A DNA stretch of 64,000 nt from Pelagibacteraceae bacterium AG-464-P07 (GTDB taxonomy: Bacteria; Pseudomonadota; Alphaproteobacteria; Pelagibacterales; Pelagibacteraceae). The stretch is taken from the NCBI GenBank assembly GCA_003211695.1, contig QCSA01000002.1, forward strand, positions 82,590-146,589, in the 5' to 3' direction. Of this stretch, positions 54,201 to 61,483 are shown piece after piece; position 1 is the first letter of the stretch, and every line of letters begins with the position of its first letter. The notes beneath the pieces are model-generated. The model did no database searches, was not told where the DNA came from, and saw only the letters and a list, made by a program, of their open reading frames with translations. A program made the position numbers and the translations under genes.

Positions 54201-55231
54201 TTGATGCTACAACACATAAAAAAATATTAGAATTTGTAGATAGAAAAATAACAAAACAGTCAAAGATTAAAAATATTTTAATCACTGGTTGTGGAGGATT
54301 TATAGGAAACTATTTAGTATCTGCTCTATTATCAAAGAAATTTAAAGGTTTTTTTAATATTTATGGTTACGATATCATTGCTCCAAAACTTGATGGAATT
54401 GCTGTAAATAAAAATAATTTCTTTTTTAAAAAAGTTGATCTCACAAAAAAAAGAAGTTTTTTTTTAAATAAAAATATTGATCTAATTATTCATTTAGCTG
54501 GTATACCCTCTCCAAAATATTATAAAAGATTTCCACTAAAAACTTTTTACCTTAATTCAGATCTCTGCAAAATTTTATTAGACTTTGCAAAACTTAAAAA
54601 AGCTAGGTTTATTTATTTTAGTTCAAGTGAAATTTATGGAAATCCAGACAATAAAAATATACCTACTTCTGAAAAGTATGAGGGAAGAGTTTCTAGTATA
54701 TCTGATAGATCTTGTTATGATGAGAGTAAAAGGTCGGGAGAGACATACACATATATTTATAATAAAATTTATTCTCTTGATTCAAAAATTATCAGACCAT
54801 TTAATTTTTATGGAAATGGAATGTTAAAAAAAGACAAAAGAGTAATTCCTCAATTTTTTTATGACTTCTTAAAAACAAAAACAATGAACGTTTATAGTAG
54901 TGGTCGTCAAACTAGAACTTATTGTAATATTATCGATGCAATACCAATTATTATCAAAATTTGTTTTTTTGGAAAATATTTTGTTTATAACGTAGGGAAT
55001 GATAAAAATGAACTTAGTGCAAATGACTTATCCAAACAGATTGCTAAGATTTTTGGATTTAAAAAGTATAAAGTAAATAAAATAAGTTATCCGAAAGACT
55101 ATCCATCAACCGAACCTCTAAGAAGGTGCCCAAATATCAATAGGATAAAAAAAGAATTTTCTTATAAAACCAAGATTTCCTTAAGAAAAGGTTTGCTGTT
55201 GTTCAAAAGATATGCGGAAAATAATTTTTAA
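54197..55231 (+). CDS. NAD-dependent nucleotide-sugar epimerase/dehydratase (extended SDR)
   Basis: A 344-aa extended short-chain dehydrogenase acting on a nucleotide sugar. The cofactor motif is ILITGCGGFIGNYLVSALL (about residues 27-45), SSSEIYGNPD gives the catalytic Ser/Thr, and YDESKRSGE the Tyr-x3-Lys. RPFNFYGNGM is typical of UDP-glucuronate decarboxylase and related 4-epimerases. It overlaps the C-methyltransferase by 4 nt and, tail to tail, the GT2 gene by 4 nt. Confidence 0.86.
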   Translation: MIDATTHKKILEFVDRKITKQSKIKNILITGCGGFIGNYLVSALLSKKFKGFFNIYGYDIIAPKLDGIAVNKNNFFFKKVDLTKKRSFFLNKNIDLIIHLAGIPSPKYYKRFPLKTFYLNSDLCKILLDFAKLKKARFIYFSSSEIYGNPDNKNIPTSEKYEGRVSSISDRSCYDESKRSGETYTYIYNKIYSLDSKIIRPFNFYGNGMLKKDKRVIPQFFYDFLKTKTMNVYSSGRQTRTYCNIIDAIPIIIKICFFGKYFVYNVGNDKNELSANDLSKQIAKIFGFKKYKVNKISYPKDYPSTEPLRRCPNINRIKKEFSYKTKISLRKGLLLFKRYAENNF

Positions 55232-55947
55232 TTTTTTTTGAAAAAAGCAAATACTATTGAGTTAATTATTACCTCTAAACAATACCTAATGGGTGGCAAA
55301 TTAGACACTTGGTTATCATAAACTGTTTGAATTGGAAATTCCTCAATATTCATATTTTTTTTCATTACTCTAAATTGTAGCTGCTGTTCAAAAATCCATT
55401 TATCACTGAGATCATCAAATTTAATTTTTTTAATTTCAGCAATATTGTATCCACGAAAACCACTGAAATATTCTGAAAATTTTCTTCTAAATAATAAATT
55501 AATAAAAATAGTTAAAACTCTATTTGCAAGAAACCGTTTCAAAGGCATATTCTCTTTAACAGATAATAAATTTAAAAATCTTGATCCAAAAACAAGAGCA
55601 TTTGAAGTTAGAAGCTCAGACATGTTATTGATTTGATTAGGAGGATATTGGCCATCTCCATGAATAAATATAATCTTTTCGTAATTATGCTTTATAGCGA
55701 AATTAAATGAAAACTTATAATTGTAACCATAGCCCATATTTTTTTCATTATTAATGATTTCTATATTTTTCGATTTATGTTTTTCAATAAATCTATAAAT
55801 TTCTGAGATTGTATTATCTTTAGAAAAATCATTAATTGTAATTATTGAAGTATCTTGGTGACCTGAAGAATAAATCTTTTCCAAAACATCAAAAATAAAC
55901 TCCCCTACATTATAACAAAAAACGGATATTAATATTTTTTTATTCAT
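55228..55947 (-). CDS. Glycosyltransferase family 2
   Basis: A 239-aa GT-A enzyme of the DPM1/polyisoprenyl-phosphate type. The N-terminal strand ILISVFCYNVGEFIFDVL, ITINDFSKDNTISEI, the DxD-like IHGDGQYPPNQI and the late FSGFRGYNIAEIKKI are all present. No C-terminal membrane helices beyond one hydrophobic segment are seen. It is convergent with the SDR gene and completes the block of sugar genes between cdhC and cdhA. Confidence 0.86.
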   Translation of the reverse strand: MNKKILISVFCYNVGEFIFDVLEKIYSSGHQDTSIITINDFSKDNTISEIYRFIEKHKSKNIEIINNEKNMGYGYNYKFSFNFAIKHNYEKIIFIHGDGQYPPNQINNMSELLTSNALVFGSRFLNLLSVKENMPLKRFLANRVLTIFINLLFRRKFSEYFSGFRGYNIAEIKKIKFDDLSDKWIFEQQLQFRVMKKNMNIEEFPIQTVYDNQVSNLPPIRYCLEVIINSIVFAFFKKN

Positions 55948-56057
55948 ACATCTTTCTTGCTAATTAATTTTTTTTCTTGGGAATCTAGAGTGTTTTATCA
56001 TAGTCTTCTACATTATAAGAAATAAATTAAAACAGAAAAAATAACTAAATTCATTTA

Positions 56058-57020
56058 ATGTCTAACATAATTGCAAGGGTAGCAGTAATTGGAACAGGGG
56101 TAATTGGTGCTGGTTGGATTATTAGATGCATCGCACACAATAAAAAAGTTATAGCTTTCGACAAAGATTTTAAATTAAAAAAGAAATTAATTTACGAAAT
56201 TAAACGAACTTGGCCCTATGTTAAAAAATTATTTAACAAAAAAAAACTTAATTTAAAGAATTTTAAATTTGTAGACTCGATAGAAAAAGCTGTTAAAAAC
56301 GCTGATTTTATTCAAGAATGTGCCACGGAAAACTATAGTCTAAAAACAAAACTAATGCACAACATTGGAAAATATGCAAAGCCTAATGCTGTAATTTTAT
56401 CTAGTTCTTCGGGGCTATTACCATCAAGAATTTATTCGAGATGCAAAAATCCAAAAAGAACTATGATTGGCCACCCTTTTAACCCTGTTTATATGCTTCC
56501 AGGAGTGGAAATTGTTCCAGGAAAAAAAACTCAGAAATCATACATTAATAAAGCGAAAAACTTTTATAAGTCAATTTCTATGAGTCCCTTATTGGTAAAA
56601 AAAGAATTGCCTGGATATTTAGCTGATAGATTACAAGAGGCTTTATGGAGAGAAGCATTGCACATTGTAAATGAAGGATATGCAAGTACTGAAGATTTGG
56701 ATAGAGCAATAGAAGACGGTCCAGGTCTCCGATGGTCTTTAATGGGAATCTTTTTAACTTATCATCTTGCTGGAGGAAAAGCTGGAATGAAACATATGCT
56801 CGAACAATTTGGTCCAGCATTGAAATTACCTTGGACAAAATTAAAAGCTCCAGCTCTTTCAAAAAAACTTTCATCAAGAGTAATTGCAGGAACTAGAAAA
56901 CAAGCGCAAGGTAAATCTGTTGAAAAAATTTCAAATATACGTGATGAATATTTAGCTAATTTGCTGAAAATGAGAAAAAAATTTGAAACTAAGCTAAAGT
57001 TAAATGTTCTTCTTCGGTAA
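56058..57020 (+). CDS. cdhA: L-carnitine dehydrogenase
   Basis: NAD-dependent oxidation of L-carnitine to 3-dehydrocarnitine. The 320-aa 3-hydroxyacyl-CoA-dehydrogenase-like protein has the NAD motif VIGTGVIGAGWIIRC (about residues 10-24), QECATENYSLKTKL, the catalytic SSSSGLLPS and GHPFNPVYMLPGVEIVPG, and the carnitine-dehydrogenase-like EDGPGLRWSLMGIFLTYHLA. This last block distinguishes it from acyl-CoA enzymes. It would feed the BKACE and thioesterase encoded 4-6 kb upstream. Confidence 0.88.
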   Translation: MSNIIARVAVIGTGVIGAGWIIRCIAHNKKVIAFDKDFKLKKKLIYEIKRTWPYVKKLFNKKKLNLKNFKFVDSIEKAVKNADFIQECATENYSLKTKLMHNIGKYAKPNAVILSSSSGLLPSRIYSRCKNPKRTMIGHPFNPVYMLPGVEIVPGKKTQKSYINKAKNFYKSISMSPLLVKKELPGYLADRLQEALWREALHIVNEGYASTEDLDRAIEDGPGLRWSLMGIFLTYHLAGGKAGMKHMLEQFGPALKLPWTKLKAPALSKKLSSRVIAGTRKQAQGKSVEKISNIRDEYLANLLKMRKKFETKLKLNVLLR

Positions 57021-57071
57021 TATTTTGATTTCTAAAAAAAACAACTTTATGCTCTAAAAGTAAATTATTAA

Positions 57072-57161
57072 TTATCCTGAAATTTTTTGCGGAAGTACCG
57101 CGTTAAGACTTACTCCATCAATTTCTGCGCCAAGTGCTCCCGATAGCAATTTAACCTGCAT
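57072..57161 (-). pseudogene. N-terminal remnant of a TauD/TfdA family dioxygenase
   Basis: A 29-codon frame encodes MQVKLLSGALGAEIDGVSLN then AVLPQKISG and a stop. The SGALGAEIxGVxL sequence is the standard N-terminus of TauD/TfdA 2OG-Fe(II) dioxygenases (about 280 aa); the rest, including all iron ligands, is missing. It lies just behind cdhA on the opposite strand, in an otherwise non-coding 248-bp gap. Confidence 0.65.
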
Positions 57162-57244
57162 AATCTAAGCGCAAAGTTATCCCTCTCATAAATATTTGTT
57201 ATCAAAAAATTTATGGTAAAAAATATGAAAGCCTAATTATTTTG

Positions 57245-57287
57245 TCGAAAGATTGTTAAAATTATTAACTATTTTAACAATTTTCGA
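57245..57287. promoter_or_regulatory. Long hairpin overlapping the stop of the 78-aa membrane protein gene
   Basis: tcgaaagattgttaaaat (57245-57262) pairs with attttaacaattttcga (57271-57287), a 17-bp stem with one bulged G and an 8-nt loop. It includes the last five codons and part of the stop of the 57269-57505 gene. No U-tract follows on either strand, so a message-stabilising structure is likelier than a terminator. Confidence 0.6.
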
Positions 57288-57505
57288 TAAACAAAGATTA
57301 CAGCAAATATAATTATTAAGGCCGCAACCCCTTGATCTCCTATACTGTCCAATAAAGTAATAAGATTTTTTGTTACCTGTGACCCAAAAAAAGCCACATC
57401 AGGTCCGAACAATAATTCAGCAAAAACAGAGACAGCTAGTAAAAGAACACCAAGCTCAACAAACTGTCTTAGGTAATATTTAATTATATTAATCCAATTT
57501 TTCAT
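57269..57505 (-). CDS. Small two-helix membrane protein (paralogue of the 71-aa protein)
   Basis: A 78-aa hydrophobic protein of no recognised family. Helix 1 covers about residues 16-37 (ELGVLLLAVSVFAELLFG), then a short glycine/proline segment with FFGSQVTKNLITLLDSIGDQG and helix 2 (ALIIIFAVIFVYRKLLK). It aligns along most of its length with the product of 57622-57837 (LLG/LLF, VPFVGG/VAFFGS, LGDAGIVGL/IGDQGVAAL). A strong Shine-Dalgarno ggagggt lies 6-12 nt before its ATG. The gene ends inside a long hairpin. Confidence 0.7.
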   Translation of the reverse strand: MKNWINIIKYYLRQFVELGVLLLAVSVFAELLFGPDVAFFGSQVTKNLITLLDSIGDQGVAALIIIFAVIFVYRKLLK

Positions 57506-57537
57506 TATAAAACCCTCCTAAACATAATTGTGCTACC

Positions 57538-57566
57538 CTATCCTTCTTGGTGTAGGGCTAGGATAG
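57538..57566. promoter_or_regulatory. Hairpin between the two small membrane protein genes
   Basis: ctatcct (57538-57544) and aggatag (57560-57566) form a 7-bp stem with a 15-nt loop in the 116-bp spacer, ahead of the Shine-Dalgarno of the 78-aa gene on the - strand. It may be a weak terminator for the upstream gene or a leader structure. Confidence 0.35.
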
Positions 57567-57621
57567 CATCAATACAATAATCGTTAGTTTATAAAAAAAA
57601 TAAACAACGAGTTTTGATAAG

Positions 57622-57837
57622 TTACTTATAAAAACCTAAGATTATAATAGCAGCTACTAATCCAACTATTCCTGCATCACCAAGTCCTTGGACTAATCCT
57701 ACTATATTATCTGCTATGCCTCCTACAAATGGAACATTTCCACCTAGAAGAGAAACGACGATTCCTAAACCAAGCAGTGCTATAACTACACTGGTAAGTG
57801 ATCTAACCGTTCCTGTGAAGCCTGCTAACATCTTCAT
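57622..57837 (-). CDS. Small two-helix membrane protein, Gly-rich
   Basis: A 71-aa hydrophobic, Gly/Val/Leu-rich protein of no recognised family. Helix 1 is about residues 13-31 (LTSVVIALLGLGIVVSLLGG), followed by VPFVGGIADNIVGLVQGLGDAGIVG and helix 2 ending IIILGFYK. Start choice is firm: the ATG follows an almost perfect Shine-Dalgarno (agggagga) by 5 nt. It is upstream of its 78-aa paralogue on the same strand. Size and amphipathic glycine pattern would suit an oligomeric membrane protein, but no function can be claimed. Confidence 0.72.
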   Translation of the reverse strand: MKMLAGFTGTVRSLTSVVIALLGLGIVVSLLGGNVPFVGGIADNIVGLVQGLGDAGIVGLVAAIIILGFYK

Positions 57838-58070
57838 AACATCCTCCCTTATTATTTTGACTTTCTAACAGAACTACGAATCGCAATCCATAGTTAATGA
57901 ATCCTTCTACCACACTATATATAGATAACCACAAATAAATAACTAAAATAAGGTAGTAAAATAGAGGTTTTTTAGGATTTTAAAGCTTCTAGTGATTCGG
58001 GAACAATTAACGGGCGTGATTCTTTTATACTGGAATTTAAGTTATAAATTTCTTTCTTAAATATTAATAA

Positions 58071-58412
58071 ATGAATATTACCTACGCTTATATATTTCTT
58101 GCCTTTGCTATAGTTCTTGAAATTACTGGTACTAGTATTGTTAAGGATACGGCAGGTTTTACTAGATGGGTTCCATCAATTATTTGTTTAGCGACTATAT
58201 GCTTTTCTTATTATCTTATGTCTCATGTGGTTAGTTTTATTCCAGTAGGAATAACTTACGCAACTTGGTCTGGATTAGGGATTGCAGCTATAACGATTAT
58301 TGGCATTTTTAAATACAATCAAATTCCAAATATTCCGACAATTATTGGTCTCGTCCTAATTACCGTTGGAGTTATTATTGTTAGTACCATGAATGATATT
58401 GAAGTTCGTTAG
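58071..58412 (+). CDS. SMR family multidrug/quaternary amine transporter
   Basis: Four-helix small multidrug resistance protein of 113 aa (EmrE/SugE family), a dimeric proton-coupled exporter or, in some members, an uptake carrier for betaine-like compounds. The essential Glu lies in LAFAIVLEITGTS (residue 16 or so), with GITYATWSGLGIAAITIIG as helix 3. Given the surrounding quaternary-amine genes, transport of a quaternary ammonium compound fits, by inference. Confidence 0.92.
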   Translation: MNITYAYIFLAFAIVLEITGTSIVKDTAGFTRWVPSIICLATICFSYYLMSHVVSFIPVGITYATWSGLGIAAITIIGIFKYNQIPNIPTIIGLVLITVGVIIVSTMNDIEVR

Positions 58413-58468
58413 TAAACCATGAACTTCGGTTATTTAATTATTAGCTTTAATCTTTCTCAAAAAAAATA

Positions 58469-59437
58469 ATGAAAGGAATTGTTCCCAAGATAAATATATC
58501 TGAGTTAATAATTAATGGTTTGAATTCATCTAAATCCAATAAGGTAATTGAACAAATAAAAAAAGCCTGTCTAGATGTTGGTTTTTTTACGATAGTTGGC
58601 CATAGTATTTCAACCAAGTTAATTAATTCTACTTTAATTACCTCTAAAAAATTTTTTAATTTACCTATGTATAAAAAACTAAAAATTGCATCTCAAAGAT
58701 GGAATAAAAAAAATTCTAACATTTACAGGGGTTACTTTCCTAGCTTCGTTAATGGAAAAGAAGGTTTAGATATAGGTGATCCAAATCTAGACAACTCGAT
58801 GACTAAAATTTTATCCAAAGATAAATTTGAATGCTTAAATTTAAAAAAAGTTTTAGATAATAAATCAACATTAACGATAAAAAAATATTTTGATTGTTTA
58901 TTTAGTTTGGGAGAGTTGTTATTTAAATCTATTGTAAAAAGTTTTGAAGCAGATCTGAATATTGTGGATAAAGCCTTTGTAAGACCTAAAACATTAACTA
59001 CATTAAGATTTAATTACTATCCTAAACAAAGAAAACCAGTTGAAATCTCGACACAAGATGGAAAAAAATTAGGATGTGAGACACATGTAGATAGCGGAAT
59101 CATGACAATTCTTTATCAAAATAAAAAAGGAGGATTACAGGTGCAAAATAGGGGTAATCTTAAGTGGTATAATGTTCCCTATAACAAAAATTCTTTCGTA
59201 GTCAATACCGGTTTGGCTCTTCAAATGTTAACGAATGATAAATTTAAAGCAACTAACCATAGGGTTATTATTAATTGTGAGAAAAGAATTTCAATTCCTT
59301 TTTTCTTTGAACCTAATTATGATTTTGTACTCAATCCTGTATTATTAAAAATAAAGAAAAAACCTTTATATAAAATCAATAATTATGAAATATTTTTAGC
59401 TCGATCTCTCAAAAAGTTTATTGAATACAAAAGATAA
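58469..59437 (+). CDS. Isopenicillin-N-synthase-like 2OG/Fe(II) oxygenase
   Basis: A 322-aa non-heme iron oxygenase. It has the N-terminal DIOX_N domain (KACLDVGFFTIVGHSIS, about residues 31-47) and the double-stranded beta-helix with iron ligands HxD in CETHVDSGIMTILYQ and the distal His in KATNHRVI, plus the 2OG-binding RISIPFF. GGLQVQ is the next conserved strand. Substrate is unknown; related marine proteins act on amino acids, nucleobases or other small molecules. Followed 60 nt later by DUF2784. Confidence 0.88.
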   Translation: MKGIVPKINISELIINGLNSSKSNKVIEQIKKACLDVGFFTIVGHSISTKLINSTLITSKKFFNLPMYKKLKIASQRWNKKNSNIYRGYFPSFVNGKEGLDIGDPNLDNSMTKILSKDKFECLNLKKVLDNKSTLTIKKYFDCLFSLGELLFKSIVKSFEADLNIVDKAFVRPKTLTTLRFNYYPKQRKPVEISTQDGKKLGCETHVDSGIMTILYQNKKGGLQVQNRGNLKWYNVPYNKNSFVVNTGLALQMLTNDKFKATNHRVIINCEKRISIPFFFEPNYDFVLNPVLLKIKKKPLYKINNYEIFLARSLKKFIEYKR

Positions 59438-59497
59438 ATTTTTTACTAAATTTATTTAGTACCTTAATTCGATTTTAAAAGTATAATATATAAATGA

Positions 59498-59860
59498 ATG
59501 TATGAGCTAGCAGCTGATTTAACATTAATTGTTCATTTTGCTTTTATAATATTTGTTGTATTTGGCGCGTTACTATTTATTGTCTCAACAAAAATTATTT
59601 ATGTTCATGTCCCTGCATTAATTTGGGGAATATATTTAGAATTTACACATTCCGTTTGTCCTTTAACTTATCTTGAAAATTGGTTTTTACTAGAAGCTAA
59701 TTTGACAACATATTCTGAAGGTTTTATCCAAAAATACCTAATCCCTTTCGTTTATCCAAAGAACCTGACTGAAGATTTACAGACATATCTAGCAATAGTT
59801 CTTATAGTTACAAATATAATTGTGTATGGATTAATAATTAATAAATCAAAAAAAAAATAA
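59498..59860 (+). CDS. DUF2784 family membrane protein
   Basis: A 120-aa membrane protein with about three helices. The DUF2784 pattern is clear: ADLTLIVHFAFIIFVVFGALL, then WGIYLEFTHSVCPLTYLENW, with Cys and Pro in CPLTxxEN, and a final helix. The function of the family is unknown. The ATG at 59498 is used; an earlier ATG at 59494 is out of frame and meets a stop after two codons. Confidence 0.85.
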   Translation: MYELAADLTLIVHFAFIIFVVFGALLFIVSTKIIYVHVPALIWGIYLEFTHSVCPLTYLENWFLLEANLTTYSEGFIQKYLIPFVYPKNLTEDLQTYLAIVLIVTNIIVYGLIINKSKKK

Positions 59861-59915
59861 CAGCTTTCCTTGGTTAATTTGAAAAGGTTTTAAAAATTAT
59901 AACTTTTTAGCTTAG

Positions 59916-59987
59916 TTATGCGTTGTTCCATATCCACGTAAGAACTATTAAAGCTCCCATAGATATTAACAAAATATCAGCACCCAT
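59916..59987 (-). CDS. Tiny single-helix membrane peptide, 23 aa
   Basis: Too short for the ORF track. The product begins MGADILLISMGALIVLTWIW and ends NNA, one transmembrane helix with an acidic residue near the N-terminus. A consensus Shine-Dalgarno aggaggg lies 7 nt before the ATG, which is rare in this genome and argues for translation. It is 76 nt downstream of a second tiny ORF with the same design. Candidates are an accessory subunit of a membrane complex or a type I toxin-like peptide; neither is shown. Confidence 0.55.
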   Translation of the reverse strand: MGADILLISMGALIVLTWIWNNA

Positions 59988-60063
59988 AATAAATCCCTCC
60001 TATTAAAATAATCATAAAGTTTAATTAGTTTATAGATTATAATAAAATAAAATCTAGCAATTA

Positions 60064-60123
60064 TTACTGATTAAAGAAATAATAAATTACAGCAACAACT
60101 ATCAATATTTCCCAGCCGCTCAT
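60064..60123 (-). CDS. Tiny single-helix membrane peptide, 19 aa
   Basis: The product is MSGWEILIVVAVIYYFFNQ, a single hydrophobic helix with polar ends. A perfect AGGAGG lies 4 nt before the ATG. It is upstream of the 23-aa ORF on the same strand. Size and composition are like the smallest bacterial membrane peptides (KdpF-like subunits, Ibs-type toxins). There is no homologue I recognise. Confidence 0.5.
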   Translation of the reverse strand: MSGWEILIVVAVIYYFFNQ

Positions 60124-60195
60124 TAAACCTCCTTATTAATTAACTATATTATATAAAAAACGATCATATTGTCAAAATAATGAAATCCAAATTAA

Positions 60196-60327
60196 GTGTA
60201 TTATTGTGTTTGGTTAGGAATTCATCGTTATAAAGTAATTGATATTTCATTCGGATTTGGCCTAGGTGGATCAGTTAGAACAATTCAATGTAAAATATGT
60301 GGAATTAAGAAAATTAGAAAAGAATAG
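60196..60327 (+). CDS. Small zinc-ribbon-like protein, 43 aa
   Basis: Not in the ORF track. Starting at GTG 60196, directly after an in-frame TAA, the product has CVWLGIHRYKVIDISFGFGL then SVRTIQCKICGIKKIRKE. The spacing Cys-x4-His near the N-terminus and CxxC near the C-terminus recalls short zinc-ribbon proteins seen in phage and marine bacterial genomes, of the C..GHxYKVI...GFG...CxxCG pattern. No strong Shine-Dalgarno is visible, so translation is less certain. The following 91 nt to the symporter gene hold nothing I can identify. Confidence 0.5.
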   Translation: MYYCVWLGIHRYKVIDISFGFGLGGSVRTIQCKICGIKKIRKE

Positions 60328-60418
60328 ATTTTTTATTCGCGTCCTACTAGTTTATTAACAGTTTCTTGCAAAAGATGGCGACTTGACGTTAAAGAAATAA
60401 TTTAATGTAATAACGATT

Positions 60419-61270
60419 ATGGGAATCATTATAGATGTATTTCTGCCCTTGGCTTTGGCTTTTATAATGTTTGCATTAGGATTGGGGCTTACAGGAAGTG
60501 ATTTTTTGAGAGTTGTAAAGCAACCTCGTGATTTTTTTGTAGGAGCTTTTTCTCAAATTATTTTGCTTCCAATTATTGCATTTATTCTTGTAAAAATATG
60601 GCCAATTTCACCTGAATTAGCAATTGGAGTAATGATTATTGCTGCAGCTCCAGGTGGTGTTACATCCAATTTATTAACTTCTTTTGCAAAAGGCGATGTG
60701 GCTCTATCAGTATCACTCACAGCAATTATTAGTTTATTGTGCGTTATTACAATTCCATTTGTTGTTTTAACTTCTGCAAGACTATTAGCTGATTCAAGCA
60801 TAACTCAAGATATTTCAGTTATTGGCATGGCACGAGATATGTTTTTAATTGTTACAGTGCCAGTTATATTAGGCATGTTGTTCAGAAGGATTGCTTCTGG
60901 TGTGGCATTATCATTTGAATCAATAGCAAAAAAAATATCAACAGTACTTTTTGTACTTGTTTTATTGGGTGCGATTGCAGCAGAAAGAGAAAATATTGTT
61001 TCTTATTTTGCACAAGCAGGACTGATAACTTTAGTACTTAATGTAGTTATGATGGTTGTAGCATATTTTGTCGCTCAGTCACTTGCCTCAGGAACAGAAC
61101 AAAAAAAATGTATTACAATTGAGTGTGGACTACAAAATGGAACCCTTGCTATATTTGTAGCAACCTCGATTTTTGGTGGAGGCATGTATGTTATACCTGC
61201 AGCAACTTACAGCTTAATAATGTTTGCTACTTCTTTGATATTTGTATCTTTAGTTAGAAAAACTATTTAA
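60419..61270 (+). CDS. Bile acid:sodium symporter (BASS) family transporter
   Basis: A 283-aa secondary transporter of the BASS/SBF superfamily with about nine hydrophobic segments. Hallmarks are LPLALAFIMFALGLGLTGSDFL at the N-terminus, AAPGGVTSNLLTSFAKGDVALSVSLT (about residues 76-101), the sodium-site region, and TIECGLQNGTLAIFVA near residue 235. In marine bacteria such proteins take up organic anions, for example pantothenate or keto acids. The exact substrate is unknown. Not linked to neighbours by spacing. Confidence 0.92.
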   Translation: MGIIIDVFLPLALAFIMFALGLGLTGSDFLRVVKQPRDFFVGAFSQIILLPIIAFILVKIWPISPELAIGVMIIAAAPGGVTSNLLTSFAKGDVALSVSLTAIISLLCVITIPFVVLTSARLLADSSITQDISVIGMARDMFLIVTVPVILGMLFRRIASGVALSFESIAKKISTVLFVLVLLGAIAAERENIVSYFAQAGLITLVLNVVMMVVAYFVAQSLASGTEQKKCITIECGLQNGTLAIFVATSIFGGGMYVIPAATYSLIMFATSLIFVSLVRKTI

Positions 61271-61450
61271 ACTAAAGCATTTGGACTTCAACCATTCCTA
61301 ATTCCATCAAGATATACATAATATAGTGTATAAGTATTTTTTTTTACTACATATTGGAATATTTTTTTCATAATTGAGTTTTTAAATTTGTTGATGAATC
61401 AAAATTTATGAAACATTATATCAGTATTCAAAAGTTGGAAGACTTTTGAG

Positions 61451-61468
61451 TTTATTGTTAACAATAAA
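61451..61468. promoter_or_regulatory. Perfect 18-bp palindrome in the leader of the Aap-type binding protein gene
   Basis: tttattgttaacaataaa is its own reverse complement. It lies 2 nt before an agaggg Shine-Dalgarno and 15 nt before the ATG, so a bound repressor or, as RNA, a 7-bp stem with UUAA loop could affect transcription or initiation. A second inverted repeat, caaaagt/acttttg, lies just upstream at 61429-61448. The rest of the 213-bp gap shows nothing else. Confidence 0.55.
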
Positions 61469-61483
61469 TTAGAGGGTATAAAA

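Noticed and set aside
57972-58073. Reverse frame ending SRPLIVPESLEALKS and a stop, in the gap before the SMR gene, looking like the tail of a lost protein
   Set aside because: No start codon, no family recognised, overlaps the SMR start; a remnant is possible but unsupported.
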